This document shows, piece after piece, positions 1 through 9,704 of a stretch of DNA of 64,000 bases. Each line of letters begins with the position of its first letter. The first letter of the stretch is position 1. The position numbers were made by a program, and so were the translations under genes. The stretch is taken from positions 20,464 to 84,463 of the forward strand of contig URMH01000006.1 of assembly GCA_900549015.1 (NCBI GenBank), in the 5' to 3' direction. This DNA is from an uncultured Blautia sp. (GTDB lineage: Bacteria > Bacillota > Clostridia > Lachnospirales > Lachnospiraceae). Below the pieces are notes generated by a model. That model searched no databases, was not told the DNA's origin, and saw nothing but the letters and a program-made list of their open reading frames with translations.

Positions 1-1881
1 GGAAATAATCAGGGTAGTCGGATTCACATACACCGTATCGTACCAGTCGCCGTTTAATTTCACCTGACTGGACGGCGTAAAGTTTGTACCGTGGATATAA
101 TATGTAAAGTCCGAAGGCGAAACAAGCGAAATGGAATCAAGAGTCACGTCGTAAAGTCCCATTTTCATCTTTGTCCGCTCAAAAGGATTTTCTCCGTCAT
201 ACGCGTATCTCTCTCCGTAAAGAAGGTCATACTGAAGCGTTTCCAGATCTACCTGGTAATTCTTTGTATTTCTTCTTGCCTGGTGATAACGGAAAACTGT
301 TCCCTCGTGGATTCCTACCCGATCGAGAACCTCCGCTGCCATCTGATATGCCGCAAGGTTTTCATCCTTTTTCTCAAGTCCGAAATTATCCCAGATGACA
401 TATTCTGTCTGGAAAAGGTACTTGTTTTTTACGTCCTCTACTGTAAGGTCCATAGTAGGAAGATGATCGCCGTACATTACAAGAACCACGTCCTCGGGAT
501 ATTCTGAAAGCGCATCGGTAAGCTCTTTTACAAAATTATCCATTGCCCGGATTTCATTTACATAGTACTCCCACTTATAATCCTGCTCTTCTGTGGGAGA
601 ACCGGAAACCGTAATTTCCGGATCATTTAAAACAGGCTCCGCCGGATAATCTCCATGTCCCTGCACGGAAATGGTATACACATAATCCGGCTCCTCTGTA
701 GCGTCCAGACACTTGATGATCTCGTCTGTAAGGATTTCGTCCTTCACCCAGCCCAACAGGTTTTTATCGTCCTCTTCCGGCATATATTCTTCGGAAGTGA
801 ACGTATCAAACCCGAGATTCGGGAAAATACTTCTTCTTCCATAGAAATTCGCCTCATTGTTATGAATGGCATGTGTGGCGTATCCCAGATCTTTTAAAAC
901 ATAAGGGGTGCTTTCGCATGTAGTTTCCTTCAGAATGCTCTTATACGGATATTCTCCCGGTCCGAAATAGTGAAGGCTCATTCCCGTGATTGTCTCAAAT
1001 TCTGTATTTGCCGTACCTGCGCCCACGGAGGGAACTTTAAAATATCCTGAAGAATATTCCTTCATCAGTTTCCGGAAGGTCGGAATCGGGTCTTCCGATA
1101 TATTCAGGTAATTTACAAGCGTTGGGTCAAAAAAGGATTCCAGCTGCAAAAACAGAATATTCGGCTTTTTCTCCTCTTTTGTTTTCGGAAGATTTTCTTC
1201 CGTATTCTGGATCCTGTCTATCTCTTCCGGAGAGTAATCCCTGGGGCAGCTGATTCCCGTATTGAAAATCGTAGTTGCCAGACAGTAGGGATACCCGTAA
1301 TCCTCGTAAGCGAAGGCGATATTTCCAAAATAATTAGATAACACCCTCTTTTCCAGTGCAAGCTGTGTAATGCCGCCAAAGGCAAGCACTCCCGCAAGCA
1401 CAAGCGGAATATTATAACGATATTTCAACGGTCCTTTGTACTTCGGCGCTTTGATAAACATTCCCAGAAGAATCACTGCCAGAATGCCCAGTACGATGTA
1501 CACAAGGGTAACGCCGTAAGAAGGCAGGTATTTCTTGGCAATGGCAAGTCCGTCTGTCACCATCGCAATGTCCGGTCCTGTAAAAGGAGTGACACGGTTC
1601 ATAAGAAGAATGCCGTTTGTAATTCCAAGAAGCAGCCAGAATATACTGACAAACGCCCTCCAGAATACCCTTCTCCGGAACAGGTAGGCAATGAGCATTG
1701 TTGTAAAAATAAATCCTGCGTTGTATGCGAATACAAGAGGTTTATTTATCATAAAATCCCATGCTTCCGCAAAAGAATGACGGCTCATCGCCTCAATTAT
1801 AAAGTACATAACCGCGCAGCCCAGCGCCTGAAGGATCAGCGAGATCCTGTTACAGAAATCACAGAGCTTTTGCTTATTCAT
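1..1881 (-). CDS. LTA synthase-like phosphoglycerol transferase (partial, 3' end outside window)
   Basis: The minus-strand frame is open from the ATG at 1881 to the window edge (627 codons), so the C-terminus is missing. The first ~200 residues hold about five hydrophobic helices, followed by an extracellular alkaline-phosphatase/sulfatase fold. Family hallmarks visible are NILFLQLESFFD (metal and nucleophile-loop region), GTANTEFETITGMS (Thr nucleophile region), and the late YGDHLP and HGDY motifs. LtaS-family enzymes transfer glycerol-phosphate units from phosphatidylglycerol to build lipoteichoic acid or decorate surface glycans. The start has an AAGGAGTG ribosome site and lies 15 nt after the valS stop, so the gene may be co-transcribed with valS. 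The exact acceptor cannot be told from sequence. Confidence 0.85.
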   Translation of the reverse strand, partial: MNKQKLCDFCNRISLILQALGCAVMYFIIEAMSRHSFAEAWDFMINKPLVFAYNAGFIFTTMLIAYLFRRRVFWRAFVSIFWLLLGITNGILLMNRVTPFTGPDIAMVTDGLAIAKKYLPSYGVTLVYIVLGILAVILLGMFIKAPKYKGPLKYRYNIPLVLAGVLAFGGITQLALEKRVLSNYFGNIAFAYEDYGYPYCLATTIFNTGISCPRDYSPEEIDRIQNTEENLPKTKEEKKPNILFLQLESFFDPTLVNYLNISEDPIPTFRKLMKEYSSGYFKVPSVGAGTANTEFETITGMSLHYFGPGEYPYKSILKETTCESTPYVLKDLGYATHAIHNNEANFYGRRSIFPNLGFDTFTSEEYMPEEDDKNLLGWVKDEILTDEIIKCLDATEEPDYVYTISVQGHGDYPAEPVLNDPEITVSGSPTEEQDYKWEYYVNEIRAMDNFVKELTDALSEYPEDVVLVMYGDHLPTMDLTVEDVKNKYLFQTEYVIWDNFGLEKKDENLAAYQMAAEVLDRVGIHEGTVFRYHQARRNTKNYQVDLETLQYDLLYGERYAYDGENPFERTKMKMGLYDVTLDSISLVSPSDFTYYIHGTNFTPSSQVKLNGDWYDTVYVNPTTLIIS

Positions 1882-1896
1882 TCAACCACTCCTTTA

Positions 1897-4551
1897 TCAC
1901 TTCTCAAGCTGAGAAAGCTGTGTGCTGACTTTTTCTTTCATCTCAATGTATTTCTGAAGCTTTTCTTTTTCTGCTGCTACCTTTGCTTCAGGTGCTTTAT
2001 TTACAAAGTTCGGATTATTGAGCATTCCCTCACAGCGGGCAATTTCCTTTGTGAGACGCTCTTTTTCTTTTGTGAGGCGTTCCAGTTCTTTTTCCCTGTC
2101 TACCAGGTCTTCAAGCGGAAGATATACGACTGCGTTGGAAACAACAACAGATACGGCGTCCTCTCCGATTCCAGCCTTGTCTTCCTGTACGTGGATTTCT
2201 TTTGCAAGGGCAAGATTTACAAAGGATTTCTGGCTTTCTTCGTACATTTTGCATACTTCCGCATTTTTTCCTACAATATAGACATTTGTCTTTTTATTTG
2301 CAGGTACGTTCATCTCTGTTCTTGTATTACGGATTCCGCGCACTACCTCTTTGAAGCTTTCCACTGCAAGCTCTGCCTCAGGGAAAGACCACTCTTCTTT
2401 ATATTCCGGCCATTTGGAGATCATAATGGATTCCTCTTCCGGAAGAAGGGTACAGAAGATTTCCTCTGTAATAAACGGCATATACGGGTGAAGAAGCTTT
2501 AAGCCTTCTGTGAGCGCTGTGCGGAGTGTCCACAGAGCTGCGTTGGCTGCCTCCGGGTTTTCCTCTGCTTTCCAGAGACGAACCTTGGCCATCTCGATGT
2601 ACCAGTCGCAAAGCTCGTCCCAGAGGAAATCATAAACCTTCTGTACGGCAATGCCGATCTCATATTTATCCATGTTTTCTGTCACTTCACGGATCACTGT
2701 ATTCAGGTGAGACAGGATCCATTTGTCCTCCGGACAGAAATCTGCAAGATTTTCCGGCTCTTTTACTGTTTTTCCTTCCAGATTCATCATAATGAAACGG
2801 GAAGCATTCCAGATTTTATTTGCAAAGTTACGGCTTGACTCTACTCTCTCCCAGTAGAAACGCATATCGTTTCCAGGCGCGTTTCCTGTCATAAGGGTGA
2901 GGCGGAGCGCATCTGCACCGTATTTGTCGATAACTTCAAGCGGGTCGATTCCGTTTCCAAGGGATTTGCTCATCTTGCGTCCCTGGGAGTCGCGCACAAG
3001 TCCGTGAATGAGAACATGATGGAACGGAACTTTTCCTGTCTGCTCGATAGCGGAAAATACCATACGGATAACCCAGAAGAAAATAATATCGTATCCTGTT
3101 ACAAGTACGTCTGTCGGATAGAAGTATTCCATCTCCTCTGTTTTTTCCGGCCAGCCAAGAGTAGAGAACGGCCAGAGTGCGGAGCTGAACCATGTATCAA
3201 GCGTATCCTCGTCCTGATGAAGATGTGTGCAGCCGCATTTCGGACATTTCTCCGGCATTTCTGCAGCAACCACAACCTCGCCGCACTCATCGCAGTAATA
3301 TGCCGGGATTCTGTGTCCCCACCAGAGCTGACGGGAAATACACCAGTCGCGGATATTTTCAAGCCAGTGCAGATATGTCTTGTCAAAACGCTCCGGAACG
3401 AAAGTGAGCTCTTTGTTATCCAGAGCTTCGATGGCAGCCTTTGCCATCTCGTCCATTTTTACAAACCACTGTGGCTTGATCATAGGCTCTACGGTTGTTC
3501 CGCAGCGGTCGTGTGTTCCTACGTTATGGGAATGTGGAACAACCTTTACAAGAAGTCCCAGCTCTTTTAAATCTTCCACCATTGCCTTACGCGCTTCGTA
3601 GCGGTCCATGCCTGCGTATTTTCCGCCAAGGCTGTTGATGGTCGCATCGTCGTTCATAATGTTAATTTCCGGAAGGTTGTGTCTGCGTCCTACCTCAAAA
3701 TCGTTAGGGTCGTGAGCAGGTGTGATCTTTACGCAGCCTGTACCAAATTCTTTGTCTACATATTCATCTGCAATGACCGGGATCTCTCTGTCTGTGAGAG
3801 GAAGCTTCAGCATTTTTCCAACAATGTCTTTATATCTTTCATCCTCCGGATTAACTGCAACTGCAGTATCTCCGAGAAGAGTTTCCGGACGTGTTGTTGC
3901 AATTTCCACGAATCTTCCTTCTTCTCCAACGATCGGGTAGTTGATGTGCCAGAAAAATCCGTCCTGATCCTCATGCTCTACCTCTGCATCGGAAATGGAA
4001 GTCTGGCATACAGGACACCAGTTGATGATACGGGATCCTTTGTAGATATATCCTTTTTCGTACAGCTTGATAAATACTTCCTGTACTGCCTTTGAGCAGC
4101 CCTCGTCCATTGTAAAGCGTTCTCTCTCCCAGTCAGCGGAAGCGCCGAGCTTCTTTAACTGATTGATGATTTTTCCGCCGTACTCTTCTTTCCACTCCCA
4201 GGCATGTTTTAAAAACTCTTCTCTTCCGATTTCGTTTTTGTCAATGCCTTCTTTTTTCAGTTTTTCAATAACCTTAACCTCTGTTGCGATTGCGGCATGG
4301 TCTGTTCCCGGCTGCCATAACGCCTCATAGCCCTGCATTCTCTTAAAACGGATCAAAATATCCTGCATGGTCTCGTCAAGGGCGTGTCCCATGTGAAGCT
4401 GTCCTGTTACATTGGGCGGCGGCATCACAATCGTAAAAGGTTTCTTGTCCGGATTTACTTTTGCATGAAAGTATCCGTTGTCCATCCATTTTTTGTAAAG
4501 GCGTTCTTCAATGCCTTTCGGGTCATAAGTTTTTGCCAGTTCTTTACTCAT
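1897..4551 (-). CDS. valS: Valine--tRNA ligase
   Basis: Cytoplasmic class Ia aminoacyl-tRNA synthetase that charges tRNA-Val with valine. It is 884 residues, normal for bacterial ValRS. The HIGH-type motif (HMGH) is at residues 53-56 after PPPNVTG, the editing domain contains [11 protein letters not shown] near 219-229, and KMSKS is at 526-530. The C-terminal ~65 residues form the Arg/Lys/Glu-rich coiled coil typical of ValRS. I start it at 4551 because an AGGAGG sits just upstream; a longer in-frame extension to 4635 has no ribosome site and would run into the leader. It is preceded by a T-box leader with a candidate GUA valine specifier and a strong promoter, so transcription should respond to uncharged tRNA-Val. 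Confidence 0.97.
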   Translation of the reverse strand: MSKELAKTYDPKGIEERLYKKWMDNGYFHAKVNPDKKPFTIVMPPPNVTGQLHMGHALDETMQDILIRFKRMQGYEALWQPGTDHAAIATEVKVIEKLKKEGIDKNEIGREEFLKHAWEWKEEYGGKIINQLKKLGASADWERERFTMDEGCSKAVQEVFIKLYEKGYIYKGSRIINWCPVCQTSISDAEVEHEDQDGFFWHINYPIVGEEGRFVEIATTRPETLLGDTAVAVNPEDERYKDIVGKMLKLPLTDREIPVIADEYVDKEFGTGCVKITPAHDPNDFEVGRRHNLPEINIMNDDATINSLGGKYAGMDRYEARKAMVEDLKELGLLVKVVPHSHNVGTHDRCGTTVEPMIKPQWFVKMDEMAKAAIEALDNKELTFVPERFDKTYLHWLENIRDWCISRQLWWGHRIPAYYCDECGEVVVAAEMPEKCPKCGCTHLHQDEDTLDTWFSSALWPFSTLGWPEKTEEMEYFYPTDVLVTGYDIIFFWVIRMVFSAIEQTGKVPFHHVLIHGLVRDSQGRKMSKSLGNGIDPLEVIDKYGADALRLTLMTGNAPGNDMRFYWERVESSRNFANKIWNASRFIMMNLEGKTVKEPENLADFCPEDKWILSHLNTVIREVTENMDKYEIGIAVQKVYDFLWDELCDWYIEMAKVRLWKAEENPEAANAALWTLRTALTEGLKLLHPYMPFITEEIFCTLLPEEESIMISKWPEYKEEWSFPEAELAVESFKEVVRGIRNTRTEMNVPANKKTNVYIVGKNAEVCKMYEESQKSFVNLALAKEIHVQEDKAGIGEDAVSVVVSNAVVYLPLEDLVDREKELERLTKEKERLTKEIARCEGMLNNPNFVNKAPEAKVAAEKEKLQKYIEMKEKVSTQLSQLEK

Positions 4552-4616
4552 AATGTCCTCCTGGTAAATATTTGAAAGTTTATCTGTTGGTTTCCTCTGT
4601 GTGAAGAATGTCTGTT

Positions 4617-4864
4617 TAAGAAAAACGCCCCTCACACAAGCGTGTGAAGGGCGATTGTTGTCGCGGTACCACCTTCATTATGCAGAAAACCTGCACATCT
4701 CATTTCCCTTAACGCGGGTTACGGAAGAGCTTACCTCTTTTTCGGCTCTCCGGCTCCAAAGCTACCTTCACCTGTCTTCTGCATAAAATGTCTTCCAGCC
4801 TGCGGACATTTCTCTCTGTGTGCTCCGACAGCTTACTCCTCTTCTTCACAGCCGTTATCATGGA
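4617..4864 (-). ncRNA. T-box leader of valS
   Basis: Minus-strand leader between the valS promoter and start codon. The conserved T-box sequence TGGTACCGCG lies at 4662-4671 (minus), followed by a GC-rich hairpin (4626-4653) and a T-run, which is the expected terminator alternative to the antiterminator. Upstream stem I includes a GAAGGUAGC segment; the GUA at 4763-4765 is the candidate valine specifier. T-boxes bind cognate uncharged tRNA through specifier and acceptor end and then allow read-through. The assignment of the specifier is from local context, not from folding. Confidence 0.9.
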
Positions 4865-4868
4865 TTCT

Positions 4869-4897
4869 ACTATAATGAATATTTCTTTTTTTGTCAA
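4869..4897 (-). promoter_or_regulatory. SigA-type promoter of valS
   Basis: Minus strand TTGACA (4892-4897), 17-nt spacer, TATAGT (4869-4874). It lies about 20 nt past the stop codon of the upstream permease gene, with no terminator visible between them. Confidence 0.8.
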
Positions 4898-4920
4898 GAA
4901 GATGTCCTTCGATTTCACAC

Positions 4921-7900
4921 TTATTCCACGCTTTTCAGCGATTCTACCATATCGATCTTCTTTAACTTAAAATGCATCACCATATTTACAAAGGCGGAGA
5001 AGCCGCAGGTAAACAGTGCGCTGTATAAAAAGCTTAACGGCTTGATGTTTCGTCCGAACATAACGGCGTCTACTTCCACTGTTGTGATCACATACCTGTG
5101 AAGAAGAATACCGAAGGCTGCACCTGCAATTACACCGATAATTGTAAGAAGCACATTTTCCCGGAATACGTACTGGGAAACCTCCTTGTCATAAAAGCCC
5201 AGTACCTTTAAGGTTGCCAGTTCTCTCTGCCTCTCTGTAATATTAATATTATTCAGGTTATAAAGAACTACGAAAGCCAGCATTCCCGCAGATACGATCA
5301 GAACCACGATAACCGTTCCAAGTGTGCTCAGCATACGGTCAAGCTGATCTGCAAGGCTGCTTGTATAGCTGATGCTTAAAGCTGCCGGGAATTTGAGGAT
5401 CTCATTTCCCACCTGCTCCATATTTTCCTTTTCTTCGTCCTTTACTGTAAAAATAATATTCTCAAAATCCGGTTTTTTGTGGAAGGCTTCCTCGTATACC
5501 TTCGGCGTCATATAAATATAATGTCCCATGTAGTTTTCAGTAATAAGATCCACTTTTACCTGATAAGGCTTATTATCCTGTATAAGCGTAATCATATCTC
5601 CCACTGAAAGCCCGGCAAGCTTCGCCGTCTTCTCGCTGATGGCGGCTCCTGCATCACTAAGCTCATACTGCTCCTTTGTCCGGCGATTCTGTAAAGTTAC
5701 ATCCTCCTTAAAGTTCTCCAGATTTTCCGGTACATATACATAAACACTTAAATTGGATTTTCCTGCCGGAGTCTCCATCTTTGTAAACTGTACATCTGTA
5801 TACCGTGAAATCCTTTCATCTTCCTGAAGGAATTTTTCCAACTCTTCCCGCTCTTTTTTCCCTGCATCTTCATCACTGATAATGGTTCCGTCATAATGCT
5901 GCAGTTTGGAATACTGCCGAAGCGCAATATCCATAATAGAATCCTGAATACCGAATCCAACAAGCATAAGAGCCATACTTCCCGCAATCCCGAAAATCGT
6001 CATAAAAAGGCGTTTTTTATAGCGAAACAGATTTCGAAGTGTAGACTTCCAGGAGAAGCTTAAATGCTTCCAGAAGAACGTAATCCTCTCCAGAAGTACT
6101 CTCTTTCCTTCTTTTGGCGCAGGCGGTCTCATAAGAGAAGCCGGCGTTTCTGAAAGCTCCCTGTAGCAGGAAAATAAAGTTGCGCCAAGCGTACACACAA
6201 CTGCAGCCACAGATGCCGTCACAGCATATGTAAACTCATAATGAATCTGAAGATTTGACGCCATGTTGTGATACATAATGCCATAAGCCGATATAATAAT
6301 ATACGGAAGAACTTTTTCTCCGATGAGAACTCCGCAGATGCTTCCTCCCACAGTTGCAAGCAGTGCATAATTTATGTATTTTGACATAATGGCAAACTTA
6401 CTGTAACCGAGTGCCTTTAAAGTTCCGATCTGGGTTCTCTGATCCTCCACCATTCTCGTCATGGTTGTAAGACTGATAAGCGCCGCCACCAAAAAGAAAA
6501 TAACAGGGAAAACCTGACCGATATTTCGAATCCTGTCTGCATTATCTCCGTAATCCGAATATTCCGGAAGATCGTTTCTGTCAGTAATGAGCCATTCCGG
6601 CTCTTCCAATTCCTCTATCTCTTTTTTTGCATCTTCATACTCTTTTTTTCCATCTGCCAGCTCTTTTTCTCCGTCTTCTATCTCTTTTCTGGCGTCCTCA
6701 AGCTTCTTTTCGTTTTCTTTTATTTCCTTTTTGCCGTCAGAAAGCTTCTTTTCGTTTTCTTCTATTTCCTTTTCTCCGTCAGAGATTTTCTTTTCATTTG
6801 CAGCAATCTCCGCCTGTCCTTCCGAAAGTGTTTTTTCACTTTCAGAAATCTGACTCCACGCAGCAGCAAGCTTTTCAGCCTGTGCATCTAGTTCGCTCTG
6901 TCCTTCTGAAAGTGTTTTTTCTGCTGCATCAAGCTGTTTCTGGCTCTCTTCCAGAAGTTTTTCGTTTTTGCTGATTTCCTCCTCTGCTGCCGGAAGTTTT
7001 TCTTCCTGTTTTTTCAGCTCGGCAAATCCTTTTTCAATTTCTTTTTGTCCTGCCTGAATCTGGTTCTCTGCCTGCATTAACTGCTGTTCTTTTTCTTCAA
7101 GAGAAATAAGGCCTGAAGAAATCTCAGAAAGTGCTCCTTCCAGCTCTGCCCTTTTTTGTGCAAAGGTCTGTTTCTGCGCAGTAATCGTCTGCTCCGTCTC
7201 GGTGACTGTCGCTTTCAAAGTCTCCACCTGAGAACGAAGCGTCTCCGCCTGGACAGAAAGGCTTCCTTCCTTCTCCTCCAGAACAGAAATCTGATTTAAA
7301 AGAGCATTCAGTTCTTCCTCTGCTGCTGTTCCGCTGTTTACTGCCTCCTCATACTGGCTTCGTACTGTCGAAAGCTGTGCCTTCACATTCTCAAGCTCGG
7401 TATGTAAACTGTCATACTGGCTTGTAAGTCCCGAAAGCTGTTCTTTTAAACCAAAAAGCGCAGCCTCTCCTTTTGAAAGCTCTGCCTCTCCTGCTTCCAC
7501 AGCTTTTAGCCCTTCCTCACACATCTGTTTCTGTGTGTTTAACTCTTCTCTTGCAGCGGGAATGGCTGCCTTTCCTGCCTCAATTTCTTTCTGTTTATCT
7601 TCTAGATTCTTTTTCTGCTCTTCCAGAAGCTTCTTTCCTTCTGCAATTGTCTCTTTGCCTTTTGCAAGCTCTTCTTTTGCAGCAAAAAGCTCTTCTTGAC
7701 CGGCATCTACCTTATCCTGGTTCACATAAAATTCTGTCCATCCTGCGCTTATTTTTTCTTTTGCTGCATTTAACTGACTCTGTCCGTCTGCCGCTTGATT
7801 TTTCGCAGTCTCCAGCTGTTCCTGCCCATCGGAAATCTTCTTTTTCCCATCGGCGAGCTCTTTTTTGCCGTCTTCTATTTTCTTCTTTGCATCAGCAAGC

Positions 7901-8796
7901 TCTTTTTCTCCGTCCTCTACTTCCTTCTTTGCATCGGCAAACTCTTTTTCTCCGTCTTTTAGCTCCTTTTTCCCGTCTTTTAATTCTTTTTCTCCGTCTT
8001 TTAGCTCTTTTTCCGCTTCTTTTAAAGCATCCTCCGCCTCTTCTTTTACATCATTGTATCGGATTTCGCACCGTTCCTTCTCGATTCCTTCCACAGTGCT
8101 CTGTACCTTTTCAATCAGATTGTCGTAAGCATCTGTATAACTCGTAAGATCTTCAGAGCCATGAAAACGAAGATAAATCTGTGTGTAAACCTCCTGATCA
8201 AAATTTTCCGGGGCCACATAGGCAAAACCACTGATTTCACCGGAGCCAAGGGTTGTATTTCCCCTGTTAAACGAAATATAAAGAGGGCTTGTACCGATTC
8301 CGCAAACAGTATAATTTTCTTCCAGGAGAAGTCCCTCTTCCTCCTGTTTCAGTTTTATGGAATCTCCTACCTCATATCCCCTGGCAAGAGCATACTCCCT
8401 GTCAAGAAAAATCTCTCCTTTTTTTTCCGGAATTTTTCCTTTTTGCACCTTAATCTGATTCACACTTTTATTGAGGGATTCCACATGGAGTACCTTCTGA
8501 TCCTCTCCCTCTCCACATATTACATCTGTTCCGTAAGCGCCCTCCGCACTTTCCACACCCTCTATTTTTTTGAGAGCCTCCACATCCTCTTCTGTAAGAC
8601 CAAGAGTCCCCACTACTTTTAAATCCATAAGACGGGATTCGTCATAGTAGGCGTCCCCGGAAAAACGCATATCTGGAGATGCCGCCTGAATACCGGAGAA
8701 AAAGGCGACACCGAGAGCCACAATAAGAAAAATTGAAATAAATCTTGCTTTGCTCTTTCGTATTTCCATCCAGAAATCTTTATGTAATGCTTTCAT
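4921..8796 (-). CDS. ABC transporter permease, FtsX/MacB-like, with very long coiled-coil insert
   Basis: 1,291-residue membrane permease, much larger than usual FtsX-family permeases. One N-terminal helix (about residues 18-38) is followed by an extracytoplasmic domain, then a ~480-residue Glu/Lys/Ala-rich coiled coil (about 250-735) built from repeats such as ELxDGEKEL and KIEDGKKEL. Three FtsX-type helices, a second soluble domain and three more helices follow; each FtsX core has a cytoplasmic 'GTLKALGY' or 'ATLKVLGF' coupling segment. The preceding ATPase gene ends at 8806. I use the ATG at 8796, which has AGGTG six nt upstream; a GTG at 8805 is the alternative. Such pairs export lipoproteins, peptides or lipids, or act mechanically on the envelope; the substrate is unknown. 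The coiled coil could span the cell wall. Confidence 0.88.
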   Translation of the reverse strand: MKALHKDFWMEIRKSKARFISIFLIVALGVAFFSGIQAASPDMRFSGDAYYDESRLMDLKVVGTLGLTEEDVEALKKIEGVESAEGAYGTDVICGEGEDQKVLHVESLNKSVNQIKVQKGKIPEKKGEIFLDREYALARGYEVGDSIKLKQEEEGLLLEENYTVCGIGTSPLYISFNRGNTTLGSGEISGFAYVAPENFDQEVYTQIYLRFHGSEDLTSYTDAYDNLIEKVQSTVEGIEKERCEIRYNDVKEEAEDALKEAEKELKDGEKELKDGKKELKDGEKEFADAKKEVEDGEKELADAKKKIEDGKKELADGKKKISDGQEQLETAKNQAADGQSQLNAAKEKISAGWTEFYVNQDKVDAGQEELFAAKEELAKGKETIAEGKKLLEEQKKNLEDKQKEIEAGKAAIPAAREELNTQKQMCEEGLKAVEAGEAELSKGEAALFGLKEQLSGLTSQYDSLHTELENVKAQLSTVRSQYEEAVNSGTAAEEELNALLNQISVLEEKEGSLSVQAETLRSQVETLKATVTETEQTITAQKQTFAQKRAELEGALSEISSGLISLEEKEQQLMQAENQIQAGQKEIEKGFAELKKQEEKLPAAEEEISKNEKLLEESQKQLDAAEKTLSEGQSELDAQAEKLAAAWSQISESEKTLSEGQAEIAANEKKISDGEKEIEENEKKLSDGKKEIKENEKKLEDARKEIEDGEKELADGKKEYEDAKKEIEELEEPEWLITDRNDLPEYSDYGDNADRIRNIGQVFPVIFFLVAALISLTTMTRMVEDQRTQIGTLKALGYSKFAIMSKYINYALLATVGGSICGVLIGEKVLPYIIISAYGIMYHNMASNLQIHYEFTYAVTASVAAVVCTLGATLFSCYRELSETPASLMRPPAPKEGKRVLLERITFFWKHLSFSWKSTLRNLFRYKKRLFMTIFGIAGSMALMLVGFGIQDSIMDIALRQYSKLQHYDGTIISDEDAGKKEREELEKFLQEDERISRYTDVQFTKMETPAGKSNLSVYVYVPENLENFKEDVTLQNRRTKEQYELSDAGAAISEKTAKLAGLSVGDMITLIQDNKPYQVKVDLITENYMGHYIYMTPKVYEEAFHKKPDFENIIFTVKDEEKENMEQVGNEILKFPAALSISYTSSLADQLDRMLSTLGTVIVVLIVSAGMLAFVVLYNLNNINITERQRELATLKVLGFYDKEVSQYVFRENVLLTIIGVIAGAAFGILLHRYVITTVEVDAVMFGRNIKPLSFLYSALFTCGFSAFVNMVMHFKLKKIDMVESLKSVE
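6590..8050 (-). repeat. Degenerate intragenic repeat tract encoding the coiled coil
   Basis: On the minus strand, units encoding K-E-L-x-D-G-E/K recur, densest at 6630-6800 and 7850-8010. Runs such as AAAGACGGAGAAAAAGA are repeated nearly identically, so the tract is repetitive at DNA as well as protein level. It remains in frame throughout. Confidence 0.75.
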
Positions 8797-8805
8797 ATTC
8801 TTCAC

Positions 8806-9522
8806 CTACCACTCAATTTCTTCTACAGGTGTGGGATTATCATTTAAAGTCATTCTGGAAACTTTTCCATTTTTTATTTTTATTACTCTGTCTGCCATAG
8901 GCGTCAGCGCAGAGTTATGGGTGATGACAATAACTGTCATTCCCTTCTCACGGCACATATCCTGAAGAAGCTTTAAAATTGCTTTTCCAGTCTGATAATC
9001 AAGGGCTCCTGTCGGCTCATCGCACAAAAGAAGCTTTGGATTTTTTGCAAGAGCCCGTGCAATGGAAACTCTCTGCTGTTCTCCACCGGAAAGCTGCGCC
9101 GGAAAATTTCCCAGACGGTCTTTTAATCCCACCTCGGAAAGCACAGTCTTTGCGTCCAGCGGATTTTTGCATATCTGAAGCGCAAGCTCTACATTTTCCA
9201 GCGCTGTAAGATTTGGTACAAGATTATAAAACTGGAAAACAAATCCTATGTCCTCTCTTCTGTATGCAGTAAGCTGTTTGTTTGTATATCCCGCAATGTC
9301 GTGTCCGTCTACCAAAACTTTGCCGCTTGTGGCCTTGTCCATTCCTCCAAGAATATTCAAAACCGTAGTTTTGCCCGCGCCGCTTGGACCTACAATTACA
9401 ACAAACTCTCCTTCTGCAATCTGAAAGCTGATTTCATCTACTGCCACAATCTTTACTTCTTTGGAACCGTATATTTTAGAAACGTTCTCAAGTTTCACAT
9501 AGTCTTCTTTTCGTTCGCCCAT
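8806..9522 (-). CDS. ABC transporter ATP-binding protein (MacB/LolD-type)
   Basis: Cytoplasmic nucleotide-binding subunit of 238 residues for the permease that follows 9 nt later. Walker A GPSGAGKT is at residues 45-52, signature LSGGEQQR at 144-151, and Walker [13 protein letters not shown] at 164-175, ending in the D-loop. This sequence class (LolD/MacB/BceA) pairs with FtsX-like permeases. The ATG at 9522 is preceded by AGGAG eight nt upstream; a GTG at 9531 is possible but worse placed. A SigA promoter lies at 9585-9613. No two-component genes sit beside it, so it is not an obvious BceRSAB module. Confidence 0.93.
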   Translation of the reverse strand: MGERKEDYVKLENVSKIYGSKEVKIVAVDEISFQIAEGEFVVIVGPSGAGKTTVLNILGGMDKATSGKVLVDGHDIAGYTNKQLTAYRREDIGFVFQFYNLVPNLTALENVELALQICKNPLDAKTVLSEVGLKDRLGNFPAQLSGGEQQRVSIARALAKNPKLLLCDEPTGALDYQTGKAILKLLQDMCREKGMTVIVITHNSALTPMADRVIKIKNGKVSRMTLNDNPTPVEEIEW

Positions 9523-9584
9523 ATTTTTCACTCCTGTGGAAGATTTATAGTGTCTTTTTTCGCATTGTACTTCATTCTATACTC

Positions 9585-9613
9585 AGTATAACATTCCGGT
9601 GATTTTTCTTCAA
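9585..9613 (-). promoter_or_regulatory. Promoter of the ABC ATPase-permease operon
   Basis: Minus strand TTGAAG (9608-9613), 17-nt spacer, TATACT (9585-9590). Confidence 0.6.
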
Positions 9614-9665
9614 TTCCTTCAAGGTGTGATAATTCTGAAATAAGGGTGAAATTTTTACAGAAAAA

Positions 9666-9696
9666 GACAACGGTCATCTCAATAGCTGCCGTTGCC
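9666..9696 (-). terminator. Rho-independent terminator after the P-type ATPase
   Basis: Minus-strand hairpin GGCAACGG...CCGTTGTC followed by TTTTT, just past the stop at 9705. Confidence 0.8.
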
Positions 9697-9704
9697 TTTA
9701 CTTT

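Noticed and set aside
1777..2502. Plus-strand open frame of 241 codons opposite valS
   Set aside because: Antisense to a clear valyl-tRNA synthetase, Phe/Cys-rich composition, no ribosome site and no recognisable domain.
6590..8050. Possible CRISPR-like or satellite repeat
   Set aside because: Repeats are in frame, degenerate, without unique spacers, and encode a coiled coil.
7473..8147. Plus-strand open frame of 224 codons opposite the permease
   Set aside because: Leu/Pro-rich low-complexity product that simply mirrors the coiled-coil repeats on the other strand.
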